Source: Janthinobacterium sp. GW458P (GTDB lineage: Bacteria > Pseudomonadota > Gammaproteobacteria > Burkholderiales > Burkholderiaceae_D). Taken from it: 64,000 nt of DNA. The notes under the pieces are model-generated. The model was not told the DNA's origin, searched no databases, and saw only the letters and a list, made by a program, of their open reading frames with translations. Of the stretch, positions 1 through 8,625 are shown piece by piece; the first letter of the stretch is position 1, and each line of letters opens with the position of its first letter. The DNA is taken from the NCBI RefSeq assembly GCF_002127585.1, contig NZ_NEGZ01000002.1:93774-157773 (forward strand), in the 5' to 3' direction. A program made the position numbers and the translations under genes.

Positions 1-103
1 GCTGGCGCTGCAAACCCCCGAAGGAAGAAAATATGTTTTTCAACGATGCTGCGACACCTGACAAAATCATCGCCGGCCGTAAAGCGCGCCGCGCAGCCGG
101 TTT

Positions 104-209
104 GCTCAGGTGTTACTGCCGGTGCTAAGAACGTCGAGGGCGAGGCGCCGCGCCGAAGACAGTACGTACAGTACGGCGAGGCGCGGCAACAACGTGCTGG
201 ACGTTTTTA
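104..209. repeat. Intergenic hairpin repeat, family A, copy A1
   Basis: This is a single element abutting the 3' end of the TonB-dependent receptor gene. Its core is an imperfect hairpin. The outer arms are GCCGCGCC and GGCGCGGC, and the inner arms are GTAC and GTAC around GTACA. On the opposite strand it aligns with the repeats at 18783-19245 and 63851-64000, sharing the core GCCGTACTGT.CGTACTG and the flank GCC(C)TGA/GCCCTCGA. Bases 1-103 hold no gene that I can recognise. Confidence 0.7.
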
Positions 210-2864
210 GTAGCTCCAGCGGACGGACAGGCCGACAACCTTGTCATAGCGCCGCACATCGCGCACATACTCGGGCGTGTCGTGGTAGTCGCGGTAGGTC
301 GAGTCGAGCAGGTTGTTCGCGTCCAGCGTTACCGTGGTGTTCGGGTTGAGCTTGTACGAGACCGACGCGTCCAGGGTTTTCGTCGGCGCAACGGTCAGGT
401 GGATGCCCTTGCCGCGGTAGTTGTAGTCGTCGACGTACTTGTCGCGCCAGCTGTAGGCCAGGCGCGCCGACCACGGTCCCTGTTCGTACAGGCCGACGAT
501 ATTGGCCGACCACTTCGACATGCCCGTGAACGGGTGCGCGCTGCCATTGAGTTCTTCCAGTTCGCCCGTCATGTAGGTGGCGTTGGCCTGCAAGCCCAGG
601 CCGCTCATCCAGCCGGGCAGCTTGTCGTAGAACTGCTGGTAAGCCATTTCCAGACCTTGCAGGTGGCCCTTCGAGGTGTTGCGCGGGCGGGTAATGTCGT
701 ACTCGATGCCGCCGTACGTTTCCTTGGCCGAACCGGACAGGATGTAATTTTTGAAATTGTGGCGGAAGACGGTGGCCGTGACGGAACCCGTCTGGGCGAA
801 ATACCATTCCAGCGCCACGTCCAGGTTCTTGCCTTCCACGGGTTTGAGGTCGGGATTGCCGCCGCTGCCAGTCGGGCGCACCATTTCCAGGCTCTGGCCC
901 AGGGTCACGCCGGGGTTAAAGTCGGCGAAGTTCGGGCGCTGCACGGCCTTGCCGGCCGTCAGGCGGGCGATCAGGTCCTGGCGCAGCATGGCTTTCAGGG
1001 TCAGGCTGGGCAGCACGTCCGTATCCGACGTCTTCACGCGCACCGGCGTGACGATGCCGTCTTGCGCGGAATTGCCTTGCAAGTCCTGCTTGGTCTGCAC
1101 CACGCGCACGCCCAAGGTGCCATCGACCGGCACTTGCGCCAGATCAAAGCCGATGCGCGCCTTGCCGTAGACGGCATTGGTTTTCTCCACGTCCTTGTAG
1201 TGGGTCATCGGATCGTCCGGGCTGCGCTCGCTGCTGCCCGTAAACAGCTGGCGCAGCACGGCTGTGTTGTTGAGCATGAAGTCGCGGCAGGGCGTGAGCC
1301 AGCTTTGCAGGCCGAAGTTGCCCGTGTTCTTGTGCGAGGCGCAGGCCAGGCCGGGAATCGCGTCCGCAGTCATGGGCGACGCCAGGCCGCCTTGCACGTT
1401 CTTTTCGCGTATGGCTTCCGCCTTGCGCCTGGCCAGGCGCACGCCGCCCGAAAATTCGCGGAAAAAGCCCGTGCTGTCCATGTCGTAGCTGACGTCGCCG
1501 CGCCAGTCGGTGAAGCTGCCTTCGTCGTGGCTGTGGTTATCGTAGAAGCCGAGCAGCGTGTAGTTCTTCGGGTCCAGCATGTTGTAGCCGGGGTAGCTGA
1601 TCTGCGCGCCGCCGTTGACGTTCGTGCTGCCGATCACGCTGGTCGGGTGGGCGAGAAAGTCGAGGATGGGAAATTCGCGCTCGAAGTTGCTCACCGTGCG
1701 CGCCAGTTCCGTCGTCGCGCGCAGCTGCGGCGTGATGTCCCAGCGCGCGCCGATGGCGCCTTGCGAGCCGATCGAGCGGTCGCGCCGCGCCTGGGTCGAG
1801 CCGAGGGTGAACGGCGACCACGGGCCGTCGATCTTGCCCACCGTGGCCGCCTGGCTGGTGCCGGGGATCAGGGTGATGTCGGGATTTTGCCCCCAGGGCA
1901 GCGAACCGACGAAGAACTGACTGTCGAACGCATGCTTGATCAGGGTCGACATGCCTTCCGCATACACTTCCACCTGCGAGTTCGGACGCCACTGGAAGGC
2001 GGCATTCGCCGCGTAGCGCTTGCGGTCGCCCACGGTCGGGATCATGCCGACGGAATCGGGGCCCGTGATGTTGCCCGCTTCGGGGCGCTTGACGGGTTCG
2101 GCGTTCCAGATCGTCTCGTCATAGTATCTGCCGCGCTGGTAGGACAGGCCGAGCAGGGCGCCGAATTCGCCGTATGGGGTCTTCCAGCGGTTCGAGACCA
2201 TGCCGCTGACGTTCGGGTCCGTCGAGCCGGCCTTGTCGCGGTGTTCGGCGCGCACATTGCCCGATGCCGTAAAGCCCTTGAAGTCGAACGGGCGGTTGGT
2301 ACGCACGTCGACCACGCCGGCCGTGCCGCCTTCGACCATGTCGGCGCCCTGCGATTTGTACACGTCCACGCGCTGCAGCATGGCCGTCGGAATGTCGGCC
2401 AGGTACAGGCTGCGGCCCACCGAGGTGAACATCTCGCGGCCGTTGAGCAGGGTCACCACGCCGGGCAAGCCGCGGATGATGACGGTGCCCGCTTCGCCGC
2501 CTTCGCGGCGGACCTGCACGCCCGTCACGCGGCCGAGGATTTCGGCCACGTTCTTGTCGGGGAATTTGCCGATTTCATCGGCGACGATGGAGTCGACCAC
2601 CTGGTCGCTGTTTTTCTTGATCGTCTGCGCGCTCTGTGCCGCCCTGCGCACGCCCGTGACGGCGACGACGGCGATGCCGCTGTCGGCCGGAGTTGCTGCC
2701 GGCGCCGTTTCTTCCACTGGTGTTTTCGCGGCGGGCGCCTGTTGCGCCCGGACGGAAGCTCCGCTCAGTAGCCCTGCGCCGGCCAGCGCGGCCACTGTGG
2801 CTTTCAAGGTCAGCCGTGTATTGTGTCGGGACGTGCGGGTGCCCGTTGCCATCGATTGCTTCAT
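207..2864 (-). CDS. TonB-dependent outer-membrane receptor
   Basis: This outer-membrane active transporter (885 aa) should draw energy from TonB-ExbBD to take up a ligand that cannot be identified here. An N-terminal signal peptide runs to about residue 40 (hydrophobic AALAGAGLLSGASVRA, then AQ). A plug domain follows, with FPDKNVAEILGRVTGV, the VIIRGL segment and LLNGREMF. Then comes a long beta-barrel ending in an aromatic residue (VRWSY). The FPDKN plug style is typical of the receptor group often linked to carbohydrates or other non-siderophore ligands, but no substrate gene lies beside it. The start is supported by a purine-rich GGAGA five bases upstream. It lies downstream of cphA on the same strand, separated by a terminator. 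Confidence 0.9.
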   Translation of the reverse strand: MKQSMATGTRTSRHNTRLTLKATVAALAGAGLLSGASVRAQQAPAAKTPVEETAPAATPADSGIAVVAVTGVRRAAQSAQTIKKNSDQVVDSIVADEIGKFPDKNVAEILGRVTGVQVRREGGEAGTVIIRGLPGVVTLLNGREMFTSVGRSLYLADIPTAMLQRVDVYKSQGADMVEGGTAGVVDVRTNRPFDFKGFTASGNVRAEHRDKAGSTDPNVSGMVSNRWKTPYGEFGALLGLSYQRGRYYDETIWNAEPVKRPEAGNITGPDSVGMIPTVGDRKRYAANAAFQWRPNSQVEVYAEGMSTLIKHAFDSQFFVGSLPWGQNPDITLIPGTSQAATVGKIDGPWSPFTLGSTQARRDRSIGSQGAIGARWDITPQLRATTELARTVSNFEREFPILDFLAHPTSVIGSTNVNGGAQISYPGYNMLDPKNYTLLGFYDNHSHDEGSFTDWRGDVSYDMDSTGFFREFSGGVRLARRKAEAIREKNVQGGLASPMTADAIPGLACASHKNTGNFGLQSWLTPCRDFMLNNTAVLRQLFTGSSERSPDDPMTHYKDVEKTNAVYGKARIGFDLAQVPVDGTLGVRVVQTKQDLQGNSAQDGIVTPVRVKTSDTDVLPSLTLKAMLRQDLIARLTAGKAVQRPNFADFNPGVTLGQSLEMVRPTGSGGNPDLKPVEGKNLDVALEWYFAQTGSVTATVFRHNFKNYILSGSAKETYGGIEYDITRPRNTSKGHLQGLEMAYQQFYDKLPGWMSGLGLQANATYMTGELEELNGSAHPFTGMSKWSANIVGLYEQGPWSARLAYSWRDKYVDDYNYRGKGIHLTVAPTKTLDASVSYKLNPNTTVTLDANNLLDSTYRDYHDTPEYVRDVRRYDKVVGLSVRWSY

Positions 2865-3168
2865 CTTGTCTCCACCTGTATTTTAGTTATGTTGAGAACG
2901 CTGCGGCAGTTGCCGCCGGAGCTGAAACTTGCTCAAGAAATATGGTAGGGGGTATGACTTTGCCCCACAAATGAGTTCTTTTGCGCTGTCCATATCAATT
3001 CCGGTATCCCTGCCGCATTCATGCGCGCTGGCGGCAGGCGCAGGCAAGCCTTGCCGCTGCGGACGTGTGGCAAAGGGGCGACAGGTGGAGACAAATTGCG
3101 TTGTGTCTTGCGGCGGCGCCGCTGTTCGCTGCCGAAATGGGCGCCGTTGCGCTGACCATGCAGGGGCG
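2865..3168. other. Upstream region of the TonB-dependent receptor
   Basis: About 300 bases lie between the cphA terminator and the receptor start. They should contain the receptor promoter on the minus strand. I see no convincing coding region, no Fur box and no clear operator. The short open frames in both directions look like high-GC background. Confidence 0.4.
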
Positions 3169-3198
3169 AAAAAAAAGGCGGCCCGCAGGCCGCCCTTG
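3169..3198 (-). terminator. Rho-independent terminator of the cyanophycin synthetase genes
   Basis: On the minus strand a GC-rich hairpin (GGCGGCC / GGCCGCC) is followed by a run of eight T. It sits 17 bases past the cphA stop codon. Confidence 0.85.
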
Positions 3199-3214
3199 TG
3201 CGCAGTTGGCGCGC

Positions 3215-5785
3215 TTATGCTTCGGCGACGCGCATGGCGATGTGCGCCAGCGCTTCTTCCACCTGGTCGATCAGGATCAGACACAGGTCGCCTTCGTTCA
3301 AACGCGCCAGGGCCTTGTCGATGGCGACGAATTCGCCGTTGATTTCATCGATATGGCTGGTGCGCTTGGCGCCGTCCAGGCCCTGGCGCAGCAAGGCCAC
3401 GACTTCACCGTCGGCGCGGCCGCGCTGGCACTGGTCCTGGTACAGCAGCACGTCGTCGAAGGCGGCGCCGAGGATTTCCGTCTGCTGACGGATGTCTTCG
3501 TCGCGGCGGTCGCCGGCGCCGCTGATGACCACCGAGCGGCGCTTGGCCGGCATGCTTTCGACGGCCTGCACCAGCGCCAGGATGGCGTCCGGATTGTGGC
3601 CGTAGTCGGCGATCAGCGTGGCGCCCTTGTAATCGAAGACGTTGAAGCGGCCCGGCGCATTGTCGGCTTCATTGGCAAAGGTTTTCAGGCCCAGTGCAAT
3701 GGTTTTCCAGTCCAGGCCCACGGCCCAGGCGGCGGCCAGCGAGGCCATGACGTTGTCGACCTGGAAGCCGATGGCGCCGTTGCGCGTGATGGGCACTTGC
3801 GACAGGGCGATTTCGTGGCGCTCCTTGCCCTGCGCCGCCACCAGCTTGCCGTCTTCCACGTACACCACGCGGTTGCCCTGCGCGCGGTGCGTGGCCATCA
3901 CGGGATGCGTCTTGTCGGCGGCGAAGAAGGTCACCGTGCCGCTGCAATTCTTGGCCATGCGGGCCACGGCCGGGTCGGTGGCGTTCAGCACGGCCACGCC
4001 GCTGTCGGCCACGTTCTGCACGATCACGCGCTTCAATACCGCCAGGTCTTCCACGGTGGTGATGTAGTTCAGGCCCAGGTGGTCGCCCGCGCCGATATTC
4101 GTCACCACGGCGACCTGGCAGCGGTCGAAGGCCAGGCCTTCGCGCAGCATGCCGCCGCGCGCCGTTTCGAACACGGCCGCGTCCACGTCCGGGTGCAGCA
4201 GCACGTTGCGCGCGCTGCGCGGGCCGCTGCAGTCGCCGCTGTCGATCTGGCGTCCTTCGATGTACACGCCATCCGTGTTCGTCATGCCCGTGCGCAGGCC
4301 GGAAGCCGTCAGCAGGTGGGCGATCAGGCGCACGGTGGTGGTCTTGCCGTTGGTGCCCGTGACGGCGACGACGGGGATGCGGCCATCGTCGCCTTCGGCG
4401 AACATGGCGGCGATGATGGCTTCGCCCACGGGGCGCGGCTTGCCGAACGAGGGCGCCAGGTGCATGCGCAGGCCCGGCGCGGCGTTGACTTCGACGATGC
4501 CGGCGTTCTGCTCTTCCAGCGGTTTCAGGATGCTGTCGGACACCACGTCCACGCCGCAGATGTCCAGGCCCACCATGTGCGCGGCCGCGACGGCGCGCGC
4601 CGCCACTTCCGGATGCACGTCGACGGTGACGTCGGTGGCCGAGCCGCCCGTCGACAGGTTGGCGTTATTGCGCAAGATCACGCGCTGGCCCACGGGCGGC
4701 ACGGATTCGGCCACATAGCCCTGCTTGGCCAGGCTGGCCAGGGCGATGTCGTCGAAGCGGATTTTCGTCAGCGAGGTGGCGTGGCCGCTGCCGCGGCGCG
4801 GGTCCAGGTTGACCTGGTCGACCAGTTCGCGCACCGTGTGCTGGCCGTCGCCCACCACTTGCGGCGGGTCGCGGCGGGCCGCCGCCACCATCTTGTTGCC
4901 GATGACGAGCAAGCGGAAATCGTGGCCCGGCAGATAGCGCTCGACGAGGATGTCGTCGCGGAATTCCTGCGCCGCGATGAAGCCGGCCGTCAGCTGTTCG
5001 CGCGTGGTGACATTGACGGTGACGCCCTTGCCCTGGTTGCCATCCTTTGGTTTCACGACGACGGGCAGGCCGATCTCGCAGGCGGCGGCCCAGGCATCGT
5101 CCACGTCGATGGCGACACGGCCTTGCGGCACGGGCACGCCGGCCGAGTCCAACAACTTCTTGGTCAGTTCCTTGTCTTGCGCGATGGCTTCGGCGATGGC
5201 GCTGGTGCCGTCCATTTCGGCGGCCTGGATCTTGCGCTGCTTGCTGCCCCAGCCGAACGTCACCAGGCTGCCTTCGGTCAGGCGGCGGAACGGGATGTTG
5301 CGGGCCACGGCGGCGTTGACGATGGCGCCCGTCGAAGGGCCCAGGCGCACGTCCTCATCGAGTTCCTGCAACTGGTGCAGGGCGCCGGCCAGGTCGAACG
5401 GCGCGTCGTCGAGCGCGGCGCGGCACAGCTGCTGCGCCAGTTCCAGGGCCAGGCGGCCTACGGCTTCTTCCGAGTATTCGACGACGACCTGGAAGATGCC
5501 CGTTTCCAGGGTCGGCGTGGTGCGGCTGAAGGTGACGGGGCAGCCGGCTTGCGCCTGCAGGCCCAGCGCCGCCAGTTCCAGCACCTGCGCCATCGGCGCG
5601 GCGTTGTAATTGCCCAGCGGTTGCAGCGGGCTCAGTTGCGGAAAGAGTGCGCGCAGGCGGGCTTCGAAGCCGGGCAGCTGGGCGATGTCGAGTTCCTGCG
5701 TGGTGCAGGAAACGATGGCTTCCACGGCGGTGTCGTGGCTCCAGAGGTTAGGGCCCCGCAAGGCCCGTACGCGAGATACTTCCAT
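3215..5785 (-). CDS. cphA: Cyanophycin synthetase CphA
   Basis: This enzyme builds cyanophycin, a polymer with an aspartate backbone and arginine side chains, as an intracellular nitrogen reserve. The 856-aa length is normal for CphA1. The order is an N-terminal domain (1-160), an ATP-grasp domain (about 215-470, with VVKPKDGNQGKGVTVN) and a Mur-ligase-like domain. The Mur P-loop is intact: G477-T-N-G-K-T-T-T484. The ligase DNAPGRFNVF and HNPDA motifs are also present, so both ATP-dependent steps should work. It is the second gene on the minus strand after a CphA-like paralogue, 195 bases downstream, with a family B hairpin between them. No cyanophycinase gene is visible in the window. Confidence 0.95.
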   Translation of the reverse strand: MEVSRVRALRGPNLWSHDTAVEAIVSCTTQELDIAQLPGFEARLRALFPQLSPLQPLGNYNAAPMAQVLELAALGLQAQAGCPVTFSRTTPTLETGIFQVVVEYSEEAVGRLALELAQQLCRAALDDAPFDLAGALHQLQELDEDVRLGPSTGAIVNAAVARNIPFRRLTEGSLVTFGWGSKQRKIQAAEMDGTSAIAEAIAQDKELTKKLLDSAGVPVPQGRVAIDVDDAWAAACEIGLPVVVKPKDGNQGKGVTVNVTTREQLTAGFIAAQEFRDDILVERYLPGHDFRLLVIGNKMVAAARRDPPQVVGDGQHTVRELVDQVNLDPRRGSGHATSLTKIRFDDIALASLAKQGYVAESVPPVGQRVILRNNANLSTGGSATDVTVDVHPEVAARAVAAAHMVGLDICGVDVVSDSILKPLEEQNAGIVEVNAAPGLRMHLAPSFGKPRPVGEAIIAAMFAEGDDGRIPVVAVTGTNGKTTTVRLIAHLLTASGLRTGMTNTDGVYIEGRQIDSGDCSGPRSARNVLLHPDVDAAVFETARGGMLREGLAFDRCQVAVVTNIGAGDHLGLNYITTVEDLAVLKRVIVQNVADSGVAVLNATDPAVARMAKNCSGTVTFFAADKTHPVMATHRAQGNRVVYVEDGKLVAAQGKERHEIALSQVPITRNGAIGFQVDNVMASLAAAWAVGLDWKTIALGLKTFANEADNAPGRFNVFDYKGATLIADYGHNPDAILALVQAVESMPAKRRSVVISGAGDRRDEDIRQQTEILGAAFDDVLLYQDQCQRGRADGEVVALLRQGLDGAKRTSHIDEINGEFVAIDKALARLNEGDLCLILIDQVEEALAHIAMRVAEA

Positions 5786-5840
5786 AATTAAACCGTAATC
5801 CTGTTGTGTTCTTGTGGGCCCGGCCGTAGCCGGGCTTCTA

Positions 5841-5969
5841 CGTCAAATTAAACCGTAGCGAGCGGATGGGAGGCTCGGCGCCCCCGTTGGCCCGAGAAGC
5901 GGAGCTGTGCGGATGCACAGTGAGCATCGGAGGCCGCAAATCGCGACGCGCAGTCGGTTTGGTTTGACG
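5841..5969. repeat. Intergenic hairpin repeat, family B, copy B1
   Basis: This element of about 130 bp lies between the two cph genes. The outer arms CGTCAAA (5841-5847) and TTTGACG (5963-5969) pair, and so do AAACCG (5850-5855) and CGGTTT (5955-5960). An inner hairpin is CTGTGC-GGAT-GCACAG (5905-5920). Read on the minus strand it aligns with the element at 54932-55043, including ACTGCGCGTCG, CGATGCTCAC, CGCTTCT and CCGCTCGCTACGGTTT. A smaller GC hairpin (GCCCGG / CCGGGC, about 5818-5834) precedes it. Confidence 0.75.
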
Positions 5970-5980
5970 TTTCTGGTTTT

Positions 5981-8158
5981 TCAATTCCCGATGCAGCCGG
6001 GGGCCGCGTCGAAGGTGCGCAAGCCGGCGCAAATCAGGTCGACGGGCAGGTTCAGGGCCCAAGCGGCGGCCGCGACGGCCAGCACGCTGTCGACATTGCC
6101 GGCCGTGGCCGGTTTCAGCAGGTCCAGGCACAGCAGGACCGTTTCGATGCCGCCTTCGGCCAGCACGATGTGGTTGCCGCGCACAAACACGGCGCGCTGG
6201 CCGGCGGCCAGCTGTGCCGCGAGGGCCGGCAGGCTGCCATCCTGCGCATACAGGGTCACCGTGCCGTCGCACAGTTCGGCCAGTTCCAGCACGTGGGCGT
6301 TGGCGGCGTTGAGCACGGCCACGCCGGTCGGCACGACCACGTCGACCTGGCTGCGCACGGCCTTGTACAGGCCCGCCTCGTCCAGCACGTCGAAATCCTT
6401 GATGCTATCGAGGCTGCCCATGTCCGTGACGATGCCGACCTGGCACTTGTCGTAGGCCAGGCCTTCGGCCAGGATCATGCGCGGATTGCTCTCGAACAGG
6501 GCCGTCTGCACGGTGCGGTTGAGCAGCAGGCGCTGGCCCGCGTCCCAGTTCACGCAATCGTTGCTGACGACGCGGCGCTGGTCCAGGTACATGCCTTCGC
6601 TGCAGACGGCGCCCGTGTGCAGGCCCGACAGGTTGAGCAGCTTGCACAGCATGCGCACGATCAGGCTGGCGCCGCGCGTGCCCGTCACGCCGATCAGCGG
6701 AATGCGGCCCGTTTCTTCGGCAGCGAACAGGTGGTCGACGATGGCCGCGCCGACAGGGCGGGGCTGGCCCACGCCCGGCTTGATGTGCGCCAGCAGGCCG
6801 GGGCTGGCATTGACTTCGATGATGGCGCCGCGCTGTTCTTCCAGCGGACGCGTGATGTCGGTGGTGACCAGGTCGATGCCGGCGATATCGAGGCCCACGA
6901 CCCTGGCGGCCAGCAGGGCCGCATGCACGACGGACGGGTGCACGTCGTCGGTGACGTCGATAGCCACGTTGCCGTTCGGCTGGATCAGCACTTTCTGGCC
7001 CGATTGCGGCACGGACAGGGCGGTCATGCCCTGGCGCTGCAGTTCCAGCACGATTTCGCCCGACTCGTGCGGCTTGACGGTGCCCAGCGGGAAATCTTCG
7101 CCTTCGCCGCGGCGCGGATCGGTATTGATCTGCGTGTTGACCAGTTCCAGCACGGTGGACACGCCGTCGCCGTCGACCCACAGGGATTCGCCCTTGGCGG
7201 CCGCGATCAGCTTGTTGCCGACGACGAGCAGACGGTGCTCGTCGCCCGTGATGAAGCTTTCCACCAGCACGGCCGAACTGTCGCCCTTGCGCGCGGCCAG
7301 TTCATAGGCTGCCTTGACGTCGCTTTCTGTCATCAGGTTCAGCGACACGCCGCGGCCGTGGTTGCCGTCATACGGCTTGACGACGACGGGCACGCCGATG
7401 TCCTGCGCTTCTTCCCAGGCCGCTTCGGCGCTGCGCACCAGGCTGCCTTCGGGCACGCGCACGCCGCACGATTTGAGCAGGAATTTGGTGAGATCCTTGT
7501 CGCTGGCGATGCCTTCGGCAATCGCGCTGGTGCGGTCCGTTTCGGCCGTCCAGATGCGGCGCTGCGCGGCGCCGTGGCCCAGCTGCACCAGATTGCCGTC
7601 GTTCAGGCGCAGGGAAGGGATGCGGCGCTCGGTGGCCGCATCGACGATGCTCGCCGTGCTCGGGCCCAGGCAGCGCGAATCGACCATGTCGCGCAGCGGC
7701 GCCAGGGCCGCCTCCAGGTCGTAGGCTTCATCATTGATGGCGGCCATCAGCAGTTCGCGCGCGGTCGCCAGGGCAGCGCGGCCCACGTGCTCTTCGCGCG
7801 TGCGGAAGGCCATCTTGTAGACGCCGCGCTGGCTGGTCGAGCGCGTCTGGCCGAAGCCCGTGCGCATGCCGGCCAGGTTTTGCAGTTCCAGCACCACGTG
7901 TTCGAGGATGTGGGCCGACCATGTGCCTTCGCGCAGGCGCTCGAAAAAGCCGCCCCGTTCGCCCACGCCGCAGCGGTGCTCGATCATGCCGGGCAGCCAC
8001 GCCACCAGGCGCTCGTACAGGCCGGGCAGGGTATTCGATGGATAGTCTTCCAGTTCGCCGATATCGACCCAGGCTTCAATCACCGGGCGGTAAGTCCAGA
8101 TGTTGGGGCCGCGCAAGTGGGTGACGCGGACGAATTCGATGTTCTTCTTCTTGATCAT
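5981..8158 (-). CDS. CphA-like cyanophycin synthetase paralogue with degenerate Mur P-loop
   Basis: This 725-aa relative of CphA keeps the N-terminal and ATP-grasp domains (VVKPYDGNHGRGVSLN) and the start of the Mur-ligase-like domain. At the position of the Mur P-loop it reads G493-T-R-G-A-S-L499, where the neighbour has GTNGKTTT, so the catalytic lysine and threonines are gone. It also ends about 130 residues earlier, losing the C-terminal Mur lobe. Loss of the Mur-domain ATP site with C-terminal shortening is the hallmark of CphA2-type enzymes, which join ready-made beta-Asp-Arg dipeptides, and of the poorly understood CphA' paralogues of betaproteobacteria. The frame is intact, so decay to a pseudogene is unlikely. 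It is the first gene of the minus-strand pair and diverges from the ABC transporter gene. Confidence 0.88.
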   Translation of the reverse strand: MIKKKNIEFVRVTHLRGPNIWTYRPVIEAWVDIGELEDYPSNTLPGLYERLVAWLPGMIEHRCGVGERGGFFERLREGTWSAHILEHVVLELQNLAGMRTGFGQTRSTSQRGVYKMAFRTREEHVGRAALATARELLMAAINDEAYDLEAALAPLRDMVDSRCLGPSTASIVDAATERRIPSLRLNDGNLVQLGHGAAQRRIWTAETDRTSAIAEGIASDKDLTKFLLKSCGVRVPEGSLVRSAEAAWEEAQDIGVPVVVKPYDGNHGRGVSLNLMTESDVKAAYELAARKGDSSAVLVESFITGDEHRLLVVGNKLIAAAKGESLWVDGDGVSTVLELVNTQINTDPRRGEGEDFPLGTVKPHESGEIVLELQRQGMTALSVPQSGQKVLIQPNGNVAIDVTDDVHPSVVHAALLAARVVGLDIAGIDLVTTDITRPLEEQRGAIIEVNASPGLLAHIKPGVGQPRPVGAAIVDHLFAAEETGRIPLIGVTGTRGASLIVRMLCKLLNLSGLHTGAVCSEGMYLDQRRVVSNDCVNWDAGQRLLLNRTVQTALFESNPRMILAEGLAYDKCQVGIVTDMGSLDSIKDFDVLDEAGLYKAVRSQVDVVVPTGVAVLNAANAHVLELAELCDGTVTLYAQDGSLPALAAQLAAGQRAVFVRGNHIVLAEGGIETVLLCLDLLKPATAGNVDSVLAVAAAAWALNLPVDLICAGLRTFDAAPGCIGN

Positions 8159-8625
8159 GTAAGTGGTTTCTTGATAACAAGCCAGGCGTCTGGGCGCCAG
8201 ATACTTTATGTTGGCTTTACAGAGTCTTTTCAGGCTCGTGCTTGGTTCTTTATCCCGGGTATGCGCAGTGTGCCACTTTTAGCGGCCTCTTGTCGCGTTT
8301 GCTTCTCGTATTCTGCTGGTGTTGTCATTCTAATTGTTACTAATTGTTGCCATACTTGTTATAAAGTTACCGACTCCGGGCTAAGCTGGAGCATTTGCGC
8401 AACAGCGGGCTGTTGTATACTTGCCCCTGTACGATGGCCGCGCATTTTTTTGCTCCGTTTTGCCATCATTCATTACCTGCAGGCATCCATTCGATACAAT
8501 ACAGGAAATTGCCACTGGTGCATCTACCTCGCCATCGCGCAATACACAAACATTGATCGGGCGTCTGCCCCATCCCCCAAATCCCGCCCTGAAGGGCTTG
8601 GCCTCGAGCCGGAGTATGCTTTACG
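8159..8625. other. Divergent intergenic region between the cph pair and the ABC transporter
   Basis: This 467-base, AT-richer stretch must hold the promoters for both directions. Bases 8200-8480 are clearly less GC-rich than the flanks. I could not pick a confident promoter or operator, and I see no credible gene in it. Confidence 0.5.

Noticed and set aside
282..2771. An 829-codon open frame on the plus strand opposite the TonB-dependent receptor
   Set aside because: The composition is skewed and there is no recognisable domain; the receptor on the other strand has signal peptide, plug and barrel motifs.
5981..8158. The second cyanophycin synthetase as a pseudogene
   Set aside because: The frame is fully open with conserved ATP-grasp motifs; the P-loop loss and shorter end match known CphA2/CphA' types rather than decay.
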